Shown: positions 11,731 to 20,998, numbered from the stretch's first letter. The stretch: DNA of 64,000 nt from Aricia agestis (GCF_905147365.1 NC_056416.1:888001-952000); one strand, 5' to 3'. Translations and numbers: made by a program. Notes: generated from the sequence alone by a model not told the origin.

Positions 11731-13482
11731 GTATGAATCTAGATTTAAAGAAGGTGCCACAGAAATATAATTTAAAACAAAATCATCGAACAATGCAACA
11801 ACAGAAAAAGCCTTGTTGTTGTTAATGATGATGATGAAACAAATAAACACACAATTATTTTCGGAGCAAGATTTATTGGGACAGTGTCAATCAGGTGCCA
11901 ATGTCACCTTTGTCAAATGTCACCTTATCGCGACGTTTTGGACCTTTTGTGACAGACAGACACATAAATTTAAAAAAGGTTTGGAGTGAAGCCCGAAACA
12001 GGATATTAGTGACAAATGATAACAGTGACGTTGCGCTAGTGCGTCACGCGACTTTGGTTGGTTTAACCGACTGTGTCAGAAGAGGGGTATAGTTTATATG
12101 GTAGCCCAAGAAATATCCTAAATCCTAGATCAATTTACTAAAAACCGATACACGAGAACATTGTCCTCTTTAGGTAAGTACAAAACGTAACCTATTTTAG
12201 ATTAAAATCCGGAACTTTAACTACTTTATTGCCAAATTTTATTTAAATGTCTTTTGTTTATTGCGTAAAAAGTAACAAACAAACAAACTTACAGTTACTG
12301 TCCGCATTTTAGTATCTTAATTTCTACATAGTTCCACAATGCACTCGCTGAAAATGATAGCTTTAATTAGATTTTTGCCACTATTTCAATACCGGTATGA
12401 CAACGCGACTAACTTTACTGACGACACTGTCATACAGTGAATTTCAGTAGAAAATCGAAGATTGCAAAATCACTAACGTGAATTAAAATTAAAATTTCGA
12501 ATAAAAATAATAATTACCTCATTATGATTTTACCTCTACTCACATAATGGAAGCCTTTCGTTTGACACCGCGTAATATATCTGCGACCCTGGTGCCACAC
12601 ATCCATCACACGTCACCGCCGGGGTAAACAGACAGGTCTGCCCACCCCCACACCCCCCGGCGGGTGCTGGAGGTGTTGGAGTTGGGGGGTGATTGATTCG
12701 TAAGTAAATATTCCATCAGACATCAGATGCTTATCGCCGAGTTATGACCTTTTCAGCAGTGTTTTTTTATTATAGTTTTTTTTAGTTGTGCCAGTTTTAA
12801 TGCATTACATAAGAAAGTAAACAGGGCTCTTAGCCAAGGCGCTTTCGTTATTTTAAACTGTCAAAATTTAATGGTACTCATCAAGTTTATGTGTAACTTG
12901 TAAGCTTAAAGTTCCCTGGGTTTTCAAGTAAAATGCTATAGTCCAAATCACGAGTCGAGTCACCAAACATTGTTTTGTGACTAGCTAGTAGTAGTTAGTA
13001 GCTTTAGTTGTTTCTTTTGGACATCGGGGTGGTGGAATGAGGCACACCTTAAAAAGATATCCATATCTCATTAGATAAATACTTATAGTTTAAACATAAA
13101 TGCAAATACCATTATGACGCAGGTCGATTTGATAATCCGTTCACACTTATATTACCCCTGTGTACCCTAAATTAAACCTTATGCGTTTGGAGTAAAGAAC
13201 AACTGATCAGAATAATATGGAGCGGCTCCGGCTGGTCCGTGTAACATTCGATGTTGTTAGTAAATAGACGTAAGATGTGTGATTTAACTTGTTATGACGG
13301 CAGCGAACAGTAAACACTTGGGGTTAGCAAGAAGAATTGACAGCTACGAGCCCGTTACGTTATCAATACATATTAGAAATGGGTTTTACAACACTGCATT
13401 AAAAAATTAAAAAGTTTAGATGGTATAGGCACGCGCGCAGAGACAAGCATGTTGTCAAGAAAGCGTTCGGTCTCTCAGAAAC
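11731..13482. other. Unique non-coding DNA with a C/G-rich tract
   Basis: No gene supported. At about 12645-12692 there is a tract rich in CCCCC and GGGGGG runs around CACCCCCCGGCGGG. Similar words occur near 22190-22255 and 43000-43040. The rest is AT-rich unique sequence. Confidence 0.5.
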
Positions 13483-13485
13483 TAA

Positions 13486-13646
13486 GGCCGGTATAAATAG
13501 TCAGTACTCAAGATGCATCTCGGTCTCAAGACACGGTTCAGGCTCTGTGATTGGTTGGCTGTCAAAATTTGGACCAATCACAGAGCCGAACCGCGTCTTG
13601 AGACCGGGTCGCATCTTAAGTACTGACTATTTATTTTATACCGGCC
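13486..13646. mobile_element. Harbinger-like MITE with TAA duplication
   Basis: A 161-bp element with inverted ends GGCCGGTATAAATAGTCAGT and a right end ACTGACTATTTATTTTATACCGGCC (23 of the bases pair, with a small insertion). It is flanked on both sides by TAA (13483-13485 and 13647-13649), the 3-bp duplication of PIF/Harbinger elements. The central part also forms a long stem (CTCTGTGATTGGT / ACCAATCACAGAG). Confidence 0.85.
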
Positions 13647-13829
13647 TAAGAGAGCTAGATACAGACCCCCAGCCACGTGGTGGGTATGACCAAAGCATGC
13701 AGCATAATAATAGCTGTAAATAAATTGCCTAAATCGACAACCCAACATATAATTTCTTGGCGCATATGTAAGGAAAGCTACTTGTACTATTATCTATTCT
13801 GTGGGAGAGCCGACTTTACGTAAAGAGGG
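13647..13829. other. Short unique spacer before the retrotransposon
   Basis: Ends in the left target-site duplication GAGGG (13825-13829). Nothing else recognised. Confidence 0.5.
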
Positions 13830-14150
13830 TGTAGGGGCGAGGACCCCTACACTACAACGATGGGCAGAAAGGAAACTGGGGTTACCTGGTGGCTGAGACA
13901 GCTGGGCAGATGGGCTGATAGGGCTGATAGGGCTGATGTGCTGATGCTCGTAGTCACACGACACTGTCACCTTCTATTTCACTGAGCTGAGGATTTATCG
14001 CGAATCACGGGAACGGCTAGCCGATATTTTTCGTATTTAACGATCGCGCGCCGGTAATGGACTGTGTCGAACGTATGACAGCTGACAGCGCAGACTCATG
14101 CGCAGTGTTGCCAACTGCCACATTCGTCGCGCTAAAGTTTGGCGCGAACA
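13830..14150 (-). repeat. 3' LTR of the BEL/Pao element
   Basis: This is the downstream LTR in element sense and reads as identical to the 5' LTR over 321 bp. The pol reading frame runs into it and stops at a TAG on the minus strand at 14132-14134, so the last few Pol residues are encoded by LTR sequence. The preceding target duplication GAGGG is at 13825-13829. The bases just before the LTR on the sense strand are C-rich (GGGCCCCCCCAGGA), not a normal polypurine tract. Confidence 0.96.
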
Positions 14151-17100
14151 TCCTGGGGGGGCCCGGCAATGGGCGTGAGCTGATCCCCATCTTGAGCTGA
14201 ATCCAGTGGGAGCCGGGCAATCTTGCCGACAGGTCTCCGCAGCTGGCCTTGTGAGGTGGCCAAGTCCACAACTCTGATGACTCCATCCTTCCCAGGTAGT
14301 AGGCGTGTGATTCTTCCCATCTTCCATTGGAGCGGAGGCAGATTGTCTTCTTTGAGCAGAACCAGTTCCCCAATTTTGGGTGGAGAGGAAGAGGAAAGCC
14401 ATTTGGAGCGGATTTGAAGGGTATGGAGGTAGGACTTGGTCCAGAGAGCCCAAAAACGCTGAGAGAGAGATTGAATGAGCTGAAAGCGCTTAAGTAGGGA
14501 GATGACTCTGTCATCTATTGTGTGCTCGGGAAGAGCTGTGAGCGGACGGCCTATGAGGAAATGGCCGGCTGTGAGGGGCTGATAGTCCGTAGGATCGGAC
14601 GATAGTGGGCTGATAGGCCGAGAATTTAATACGGCCTCAATTCTAGCGAGCAGAGTTGAGAATTCCTCAAATGTGAGGCGTTGTTCACCGATTACACGGT
14701 AGAGAAGTTGCTTGGTAGATTTAACATTAATCTCGTGGATGCCTCCCATCCACGGGGCCTTGGGCGGATTAAGTAACCAAGTTATATTTTGAGCTGAGAG
14801 TTTATGGGAAATGGCGTCATTATTGTCATTGAGAAATTGTTGAACTTCTAGGAGCTGATTCCTAGCACCTACATAGTTTGTGCCGCAATCGGAACGTATT
14901 AAAACGGGAACACCGCGACGTGAGCAAAATCTTTGTAACGTGGCAATAAATGCATCTGTAGAAAGTGCGGATACGGGTTCCAAGTGAACCGCCTTTGTAG
15001 TGAGACAAACGAATATACAAAAATAACCTTTGATTAACTTAGCATTCCGTAGTTGACTTGATTTAAGTAAAAATGGACCGGCGAAGTCTGTTGACACGTG
15101 ACTAAATACGGGCTGAGGTATAACTCTGTCGGCTGGAAGGTCAGCCATGACAGGCATTTCGGGCTGAGCGCGGCAACGGAAACATCTTATACATTTATAC
15201 GTTTTATGTCGAATGATGCGGCGTGCTGACAATATCCAGAATTGTTGACGTAATATAGCGTGTAATGTATCGGTGCCAGGGTGGCAATGAATACGGTGAT
15301 AGTGATCGATGATAAGGTCTGTGAGAGGACTAGAACTAGGCAGTATGAATGGATGCTGTGCATCGTATGTGAGTTCCGAGCGAGTGAGTCTACCACCTAC
15401 TCGAAGAAGACCGTCCTGCATAAAAGGTGATAATCGTTGTAACCTAACTGTGCAGAGTTTGTTAATTTGCAGGCGGTGAATGTCTTCTGCGAATGAGTTC
15501 TGTTGAACAGAGCGGATCCAGAAGAGCAGAGCTTGTCTACGTTCATTTACAGTTAGCGGACCTAGTTCTCGCGAGTGTGTAGGTAATTTACAGTTAGAAA
15601 TAAATCGTCGCATGTACGCTGTGACGCCGATAAGTTTATCTAATGAGCTGAATCGTGTAAGAAGATCACTATCTATACCGGGGATTGTGAAATGACATGG
15701 AATTTGTTTAGGTTTGAGTCCAGGTAATTCCTGTCGAGTGTGAGCTGAAGGCATCTTGGGCCAGGTATCCTCTGGCAGTTTGAGCCAAGGAGGAGACCAC
15801 CATAAACTATGCGAAAGAAGAGAATGTGCGGAGATTCCTCTGCTGGCACAATCAGCAGAGTTTAAATGTGTAGGTACATGACGCCAGATGAGTGAGAGAG
15901 AGTTATTAGTAATTTTGGTTACTCTGTTAGCTTCAAATGTTTGTAAACGATGAGTAGGAGTTTTAATCCACGCTAGTACAATGGTGCTGTCTGACCAACA
16001 GACATGTTGAGATATTGTTAGATGAGCGGAGAGATGTTGAGAGACACGAAACATGAGTTGAGATAAAAGTGTAGCCGCGGATAATTCTAATTTGGGAATT
16101 GTGAGTTTATTTTTAATAGGGGCTACCTTAGATTTAGCAATTATGAGTTGAACGTTAGCCGATCCGTCGTGATTTAATTCGTGTAAATATACGACTGCAG
16201 CAAAACCATTTTCTGAGGCGTCTGCGAAGCCATGAAGTGAGTATGTAGAAGTTAATTTGTGCGGAGCTACGTGTCTGGGAAAATGTATGTTTGAGATGTG
16301 CGGAAGATCATGAGAAATGCGCTGCCAGTCTTGTGTAATGTTATCTGGAGTGGGGTCGTCCCAATCCAATTTGAGCAACCACAATTTTTGTAGAAGTAAT
16401 TTCGCGCGGAATATGACAGGAGTGATCCAACCGTTTGGATCATAAAGAGAAGCTACAGTGCTGAGTATGGATCGTTTCGTTATGTGAGTAATTGGCGGTA
16501 GTGAAATGTGATATGTAAATTCATCAGACTGCGGAATCCATCTAATACCTAAAACCTTAACAGAGGGAGAATCTGAGCTGATGTCAAAGTCCTTAGGCAT
16601 TTCGCATTGATCATCAGGGAAACGTTGTAAGAGTTGAGGAGTGTTAGATTTCCATTTACTGAGCTGGAAACCACCAAGCGATAATAAATTAATGAGCTGA
16701 GTTTGAAGAGCTGAAGCTTCTTCTATGGAGTCATGACCACAGAGAATATCATCTACGAATATGGAGTTACGTAATACATGAGCAGCTTGGGGATAGCGAT
16801 GACCTTCATCATCAGCTAGTTGTAATAATGTGCGGATAGCATGATAAGGACTTGAACGTAATCCGTAGGTAACAGTGTTGAGCGCATATGTGAGTAAAGG
16901 TCGATCAGGAGACGATCTCCAGAGTATGAGCTGATAATGACGTTGATCTGGATTAATAATAATATTTCTAAACATCATTTTTATATCTGTGGTAAAAACT
17001 ACACGATGTGTTCTAAACGTCATAATTATATCGACAATATCACGCTGAAGGGCGGGGCCTGTATGTAGGCAATCATTAAGGCTGACACCATTGGATGACT

Positions 17101-18274
17101 TACAACTGCCATCGAATACTGTGCGGAGTTTATCAGTACCTGATTTAAATATACCATGATGAGGAATATAATAATGAGTTTTATGAGTAAAAGTAGAAGG
17201 ATGACAAGGTGTCATGTGGCCTAAGTTTATGTATTCGTTCATAAATTCTATGTATTTTGAGCGGAATGAATGGTCGGATTGTAATCGCTTTTCTAAGTTA
17301 AGAAATCTACGGAGAGCAATAGCATGTGTACTACCTAACTGCGGAGCATTCGATAAAAATGGAAGAGTTACGATATAACGTCCCGATCGGTTACGAGTAG
17401 TAGTTGAGCGGAATAAGTCTTCACATTGTTCATGTAATGGGTTTGAGTGAGTTGGACGCGGCTGGGGTTCTTCTGACTCCCAGAATCGTTCTAGACTTTT
17501 ATTTATATCTTGATGAGAATGAGAATGAACAGAATGAGCGAATTGAGCGGAATGAGTCAAATGAGCGATATGAGCGGAGTTAACTTGAACTACTGAGTTA
17601 TCATATAATTGTTTAATGGGACCTATGAGTGCAAAATCAAAAATCGTGCCGAAGGCTATGGGCTTCCCCGGGCCCAAAGTCACCTTAGTACCATCTAACA
17701 CATGGCCTAAAACATCTGAGCCTAAAATGAGATCGATGGGCGCAGGAGTATGATAATTGTGATCCGCTAAAGGAATAAGCTGACTTTCCGAGTCATGTAC
17801 TACATCGGGAATTTTTTGCATAGGTAGGTAACCTGTGACATTCTTCAAAATATGAGCGGAAGTTGTGATAGAAGGCGTGTCACTACGTGTAGGCCGAAAA
17901 GTAATCGAAACATGACCTTTAGAATTTTGTATGTGCTGATCTCCAACGCCTGTAATTTTTAATGAGCAATGTTTCGGTTGTAAATTAAGTGTTTTTACTA
18001 AGCGTTGAGTAATTAAAGTTATCATACTACCACAATCAAGTAATGCGCGTGCTTTATGATAGTTACCATATTTATCTGAAATTTTCAAAACAACTGTAGG
18101 TAATAATATGGGAGTTTGTAATGAGTTATTATTATGCTGAGTAGTATTAACTTGAGCGGAATCATTATGAGCTAAATTATGAGCTGAGTTATGAGCGGAT
18201 TTATGATGAGAAAAATTATTATTTAAATTATTGGGCTGATTTTCTAACTCTGAATGCTCCGTGATGGTAGGTAG
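14132..18274 (-). CDS. pol: Pol polyprotein (protease, RT, RNase H, integrase), read through from gag
   Basis: About 1380 codons in the same frame as gag with no ATG near its beginning, so it is expected only as a Gag-Pol fusion. Counting from the TTG codon at 18088 (residue 1; 62 linker codons precede it), the domains are as follows. Aspartic protease: LLDCGSMITLI, catalytic D18, with DCGS in place of the usual DSGS or DTGS. Reverse transcriptase: TTDIKMMF (D368) and FVDD (444-447). RNase H: FADAS (D623), KLELSAA (E668), WSDS (D700) and SADCASR (D746). Integrase: HHCC-type zinc region about 929-972, then D1001, D1067 and E1119. A DUF5641-like tail (PLTAGHFLIG, LVLLKED) fills about 1169-1290. 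All key residues are present. It ends at a TAG inside the 3' LTR. Confidence 0.95.
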   Translation of the reverse strand, partial: LPTITEHSELENQPNNLNNNFSHHKSAHNSAHNLAHNDSAQVNTTQHNNNSLQTPILLPTVVLKISDKYGNYHKARALLDCGSMITLITQRLVKTLNLQPKHCSLKITGVGDQHIQNSKGHVSITFRPTRSDTPSITTSAHILKNVTGYLPMQKIPDVVHDSESQLIPLADHNYHTPAPIDLILGSDVLGHVLDGTKVTLGPGKPIAFGTIFDFALIGPIKQLYDNSVVQVNSAHIAHLTHSAQFAHSVHSHSHQDINKSLERFWESEEPQPRPTHSNPLHEQCEDLFRSTTTRNRSGRYIVTLPFLSNAPQLGSTHAIALRRFLNLEKRLQSDHSFRSKYIEFMNEYINLGHMTPCHPSTFTHKTHYYIPHHGIFKSGTDKLRTVFDGSCKSSNGVSLNDCLHTGPALQRDIVDIIMTFRTHRVVFTTDIKMMFRNIIINPDQRHYQLILWRSSPDRPLLTYALNTVTYGLRSSPYHAIRTLLQLADDEGHRYPQAAHVLRNSIFVDDILCGHDSIEEASALQTQLINLLSLGGFQLSKWKSNTPQLLQRFPDDQCEMPKDFDISSDSPSVKVLGIRWIPQSDEFTYHISLPPITHITKRSILSTVASLYDPNGWITPVIFRAKLLLQKLWLLKLDWDDPTPDNITQDWQRISHDLPHISNIHFPRHVAPHKLTSTYSLHGFADASENGFAAVVYLHELNHDGSANVQLIIAKSKVAPIKNKLTIPKLELSAATLLSQLMFRVSQHLSAHLTISQHVCWSDSTIVLAWIKTPTHRLQTFEANRVTKITNNSLSLIWRHVPTHLNSADCASRGISAHSLLSHSLWWSPPWLKLPEDTWPKMPSAHTRQELPGLKPKQIPCHFTIPGIDSDLLTRFSSLDKLIGVTAYMRRFISNCKLPTHSRELGPLTVNERRQALLFWIRSVQQNSFAEDIHRLQINKLCTVRLQRLSPFMQDGLLRVGGRLTRSELTYDAQHPFILPSSSPLTDLIIDHYHRIHCHPGTDTLHAILRQQFWILSARRIIRHKTYKCIRCFRCRAQPEMPVMADLPADRVIPQPVFSHVSTDFAGPFLLKSSQLRNAKLIKGYFCIFVCLTTKAVHLEPVSALSTDAFIATLQRFCSRRGVPVLIRSDCGTNYVGARNQLLEVQQFLNDNNDAISHKLSAQNITWLLNPPKAPWMGGIHEINVKSTKQLLYRVIGEQRLTFEEFSTLLARIEAVLNSRPISPLSSDPTDYQPLTAGHFLIGRPLTALPEHTIDDRVISLLKRFQLIQSLSQRFWALWTKSYLHTLQIRSKWLSSSSPPKIGELVLLKEDNLPPLQWKMGRITRLLPGKDGVIRVVDLATSQGQLRRPVGKIARLPLDSAQDGDQLTPIAGPPQDVRAKL

Positions 18275-18277
18275 TCA
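18272..18277 (-). promoter_or_regulatory. UGA-CUA stop-codon readthrough site between gag and pol
   Basis: Gag ends CAA-UGA and the next codon is CUA. The same frame is then open from 18274 to 14132 with no further stop, confirmed by translating the linker codon by codon. UGA followed by CUA is an established readthrough-promoting context in alphaviral and animal genes. Only a fraction of ribosomes would continue, giving Gag in excess of Gag-Pol. A pseudoknot or stem downstream was not identified. The alternative is a recent inactivating point mutation, but the CUA context and lack of other damage make this less likely. Confidence 0.75.
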
Positions 18278-19798
18278 TTGTTTGTTATTATTATTATTAT
18301 GAGGCGAAGATGAATGCGACTGATGAGATGTAGATGGTTGATGATGAACGATCGTATGGTTTGTGTTAGATGTGTAGGTATGAGTAGTATTATTATTATC
18401 ACGACGACGGGGCTGCGCGCGCAGGTGAGCAGGAAGTAAATGAGCTGATGATGTTGGCGAGCGTGGTGCATCATGACGATGAAGAGAAGTGTGATGATTA
18501 GGACTACCACAATCCTTACAGACACCAGTCGACCTACATTCGTTTTCGTAGTGCGGACCTAAACATTTACGACATCTACCTTTTGACTCGATAAAGTCCC
18601 AACGTCCTTGAATGGGCTGATGGTTATACTTGGGACAAGCTATTAATTTGTGTTCTGTAGACCTACAATATGGGCAGTAAAACTTAGATTTAAAACTGGC
18701 TTGAGCTGAGTATACGTGCTGAACTTGTCGGGGGGGAGAGGGGGGTGCATAGTGTTGGCGAGAATGAGATGGAGCTGGGCTGACATGCGGGGTACGCATG
18801 GTATGTGCTGAAGGCGAGCGCTGATACGCGGGGCTTATGGGTCTAAAGCGGAGACTGCGCGGAGAGCGGGGGGAGGGGGGTTGTTGACGGCAAGGTCCCG
18901 CTTGACCTTGAGACTCAGCGCACGCTGGCGTCGGACATTCTGTCTCGATGCAGCGCGCGTGCTCTTCTAAAAAAGAGATTAAATTATCTAATGTGGGCAG
19001 GACATCAGAGGCGCCGTATCTCCTCTCGAATAATGTGCGGAGCTCCCCCTGTAGTTTACGGACTACAATTGAAACAAAAACATAATTGCTGTCCATAGGC
19101 AAGTTTAAATTTTTTAATGCGCTTTGAGCTGAGATGAGCGGAGTGAGAAAAGTAGCTCGGATACTCGAGCGTATATGAATGTTGGGCAGACCGAGTATAA
19201 TATCGACAAACCTGTCGATCAACACGCGACGGTTTTCATATCGACGCATTAGTATGTCGAGCGCAACACTATAATTCTCATTAGTGATTTTTAGATGAGA
19301 AACCATGGATAATGCCTCCCCCGACAGGCATGAGAGCAGGTAATGTAATTTTACCGCGTCCGACAACGTTGCCATGTCGTCCATCAGACTACGGAAAATC
19401 GTAATAAAAGAAGGCCATTCTTCAACCAACGAATTAAACTTCGGAAGCTCAATTTTAGGCAAAACGGAAGAAGTGAGCTGAGGAGTCTCCGAAGTACTTT
19501 GTGTATTTTCCGCCGCCGTTAAAATAAAATAATAGTCCGAAATCGCACTGTCGTAATTGGACGTATATAGTTTTTCGTTATCTTGGGATAAGTTTGGGTC
19601 GTCTAGAATCTCATGATAAATATTTTCTAACCTTGTTTTTTGATAGGGGAATTCCTTAAGACGCGCATTAAACTCCTTTCTTAATGTTTGAGAAGACTCC
19701 TTGGAGTCGCCACTAGAAAGTGCTGTCGCAATTTCTTTGAGCCGACTGAAAGCCTTGACGGCCTCTCTGAAAACGGCAGCTTGCGATTTAGTAGGCAT
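18275..19798 (-). CDS. gag: Gag polyprotein of BEL/Pao retrotransposon
   Basis: A 507-residue Gag, the structural protein that would assemble the particle and bind element RNA. It starts at ATG 19798-19796, the first ATG of the frame after the leader. Residues about 110-280 match the DUF1759-type Gag core (LPKIELPKFN, EWPSFITIFRSL, HYLLSCLSGEALSMVSHL, RYENRRVLIDRFV). Residues 300-365 are Pro/Ser/Arg-rich. Three zinc knuckles follow: C375-C378-H383-C388, C409-C412-H416-C421 and C427-C430-H435-H440. The tail is rich in His, Asn and Ser and ends in an Asn run. It terminates at UGA 18277-18275, after which the same frame stays open into pol. No frameshift or internal stop is present. Confidence 0.95.
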   Translation of the reverse strand: MPTKSQAAVFREAVKAFSRLKEIATALSSGDSKESSQTLRKEFNARLKEFPYQKTRLENIYHEILDDPNLSQDNEKLYTSNYDSAISDYYFILTAAENTQSTSETPQLTSSVLPKIELPKFNSLVEEWPSFITIFRSLMDDMATLSDAVKLHYLLSCLSGEALSMVSHLKITNENYSVALDILMRRYENRRVLIDRFVDIILGLPNIHIRSSIRATFLTPLISAQSALKNLNLPMDSNYVFVSIVVRKLQGELRTLFERRYGASDVLPTLDNLISFLEEHARCIETECPTPACAESQGQAGPCRQQPPSPRSPRSLRFRPISPAYQRSPSAHTMRTPHVSPAPSHSRQHYAPPSPPRQVQHVYSAQASFKSKFYCPYCRSTEHKLIACPKYNHQPIQGRWDFIESKGRCRKCLGPHYENECRSTGVCKDCGSPNHHTSLHRHDAPRSPTSSAHLLPAHLRAQPRRRDNNNTTHTYTSNTNHTIVHHQPSTSHQSHSSSPHNNNNNKQ

Positions 19799-20657
19799 GT
19801 TGGTGTAAAGGAACCTTAACGAGCTGATAAAAATGTATATAAGTAGTTAATAAACTATGTTGAAAAAATAGTAATGTGCTGAGTTAGTATATCTGAATTC
19901 TAACGCAAGTATAACTCGGTAACAGCAATATTATGTAATGAGCGGAGACATAAAACGTTTAAATGCGATACCTAAGACGCTTGTTATTGTAATAGTTATT
20001 AAAAACAAATAACAGATGTTTCTTATCGGAGCGGAGGTGCTGAGGTATGCGCGCGCGGCGAAAGATCGATCGCGTTAAGGCGAGTAATTAAGTCGAAGTA
20101 CCTAAGTGCTAAGTTAACAAAAACAACTGTAAATATTTCAATGAGCTGAACAATAATAACACTTAATGTAATAGGCACAAACTATGTGACGTATGAAAGT
20201 TTCTTTGTTCCTACAACCCGACGGAATTATGTTGAAGATATTTTTATATTGGTATTTGGGCTGAAATATATTCGGTAATTTAATTTAAATGCAATATAGA
20301 CGCAATATATGGGCTGAAAATAATGAGATTACAATTATACAATAAGATGATAGGGGATTAAATTACCTATGCAAATTATTACTTAATATGGCGGACGAAC
20401 AAAATCGTATTTGGCAAACTTGCAAAAATATTGCCGTAAGCAGGTAAAAAATGGGCGGAGGTTACTTAATTCGATAGAATATTAGTAATAAAATGGGATT
20501 TCAATAATACTAGGCAGAAATATGAGCAGAATGAACTGTAGTTTTAATTTTCGCCGGGCCGGGCATTAAAGCGGGTGGGTGAAAAAAATATTCCTAGGCT
20601 CGCTATGGACCAGGGAGTGTGCTGAAAGGCTCGAAATGACCAGAAAGGTCATTGGAC
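19799..20657 (-). other. 5' leader of the BEL/Pao element
   Basis: About 0.86 kb lies between the PBS and the gag start and has no long open frame. It is A/T-rich and carries at least ten copies of the plus-strand word GCTGA or GCGGA in the GDGCKGA context, for example near 19821, 19875, 19940, 20031, 20145, 20259, 20311 and 20455. Packaging and translation signals would be expected here, but I recognise none by sequence. Confidence 0.8.
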
Positions 20658-20673
20658 GGCTCGAAAGGACCAG
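20597..20673 (-). promoter_or_regulatory. Primer-binding site region with three tRNA-Tyr-like words
   Basis: On the plus strand GGCTCGAAAGGACCAG (20658-20673) lies 5 bases from the 5' LTR and ends in ACCA, like a tRNA 3' end. From memory of insect tRNA-Tyr, whose 3' end is close to CCGGCTCGAAGGACCA, it matches except for one extra A, so tRNA-Tyr is the likely minus-strand primer. Two degenerate copies follow further inside: GGCTCGAAATGACCAG (20628-20643) and GGCTCGCTATGGACCAG (20597-20613), giving a 30-31 base spacing. Only the LTR-proximal copy is in the normal PBS position. The primer identity is an inference. Confidence 0.6.
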
Positions 20674-20677
20674 AAAA

Positions 20678-20998
20678 TGTAGGGGCGAGGACCCCTACAC
20701 TACAACGATGGGCAGAAAGGAAACTGGGGTTACCTGGTGGCTGAGACAGCTGGGCAGATGGGCTGATAGGGCTGATAGGGCTGATGTGCTGATGCTCGTA
20801 GTCACACGACACTGTCACCTTCTATTTCACTGAGCTGAGGATTTATCGCGAATCACGGGAACGGCTAGCCGATATTTTTCGTATTTAACGATCGCGCGCC
20901 GGTAATGGACTGTGTCGAACGTATGACAGCTGACAGCGCAGACTCATGCGCAGTGTTGCCAACTGCCACATTCGTCGCGCTAAAGTTTGGCGCGAACA
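20678..20998 (-). repeat. 5' LTR of the BEL/Pao element
   Basis: This is the upstream LTR in the element's minus-strand orientation and should carry the promoter. It runs from TGTTCGCGCC at 20998 to CCCCTACA at 20678. The 3' end in element sense forms an 8-bp inverted repeat (TGTAGGGG and CCCCTACA separated by six bases, 20678-20699). Next to it are three near-tandem copies of GGGCTGATR on the plus strand (about 20760-20785). I see no clear TATA box or AATAAA signal. Target duplication GAGGG follows at 20999-21003. Confidence 0.96.

Larger units (their letters stand above)
13830..20998 (-). mobile_element. Complete BEL/Pao LTR retrotransposon
   Basis: A 7169-bp element transcribed from right to left. 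Two 321-bp LTRs (13830-14150 and 20678-20998) start TG and end CA in the element sense and match base for base when read by eye. The 5-bp duplication GAGGG flanks it at 13825-13829 and 20999-21003, as expected for BEL/Pao integrases. In element order it holds the 5' LTR, PBS-like words, a leader of about 0.88 kb, gag, an in-frame UGA, pol, and the 3' LTR. Pol domain order (protease, RT, RNase H, integrase, DUF5641-like tail) and the DUF1759-like Gag place it in BEL/Pao rather than Gypsy or Copia. No env-like frame follows pol. LTR identity and intact frames imply a recent insertion. A short word (plus strand GDGCKGA) is hugely over-represented through the whole element. Confidence 0.97.

Noticed and set aside
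14017..14514. Minus-strand open frames overlapping the end of pol and the 3' LTR
   Set aside because: They are other-phase shadows of pol and LTR sequence, with no domain and no start context. They are not an env gene.
18275..18277. UGA read as an inactivating mutation of a fused Gag-Pol
   Set aside because: The element is otherwise intact with identical LTRs and the stop has a CUA readthrough context, so programmed readthrough is the better first hypothesis.
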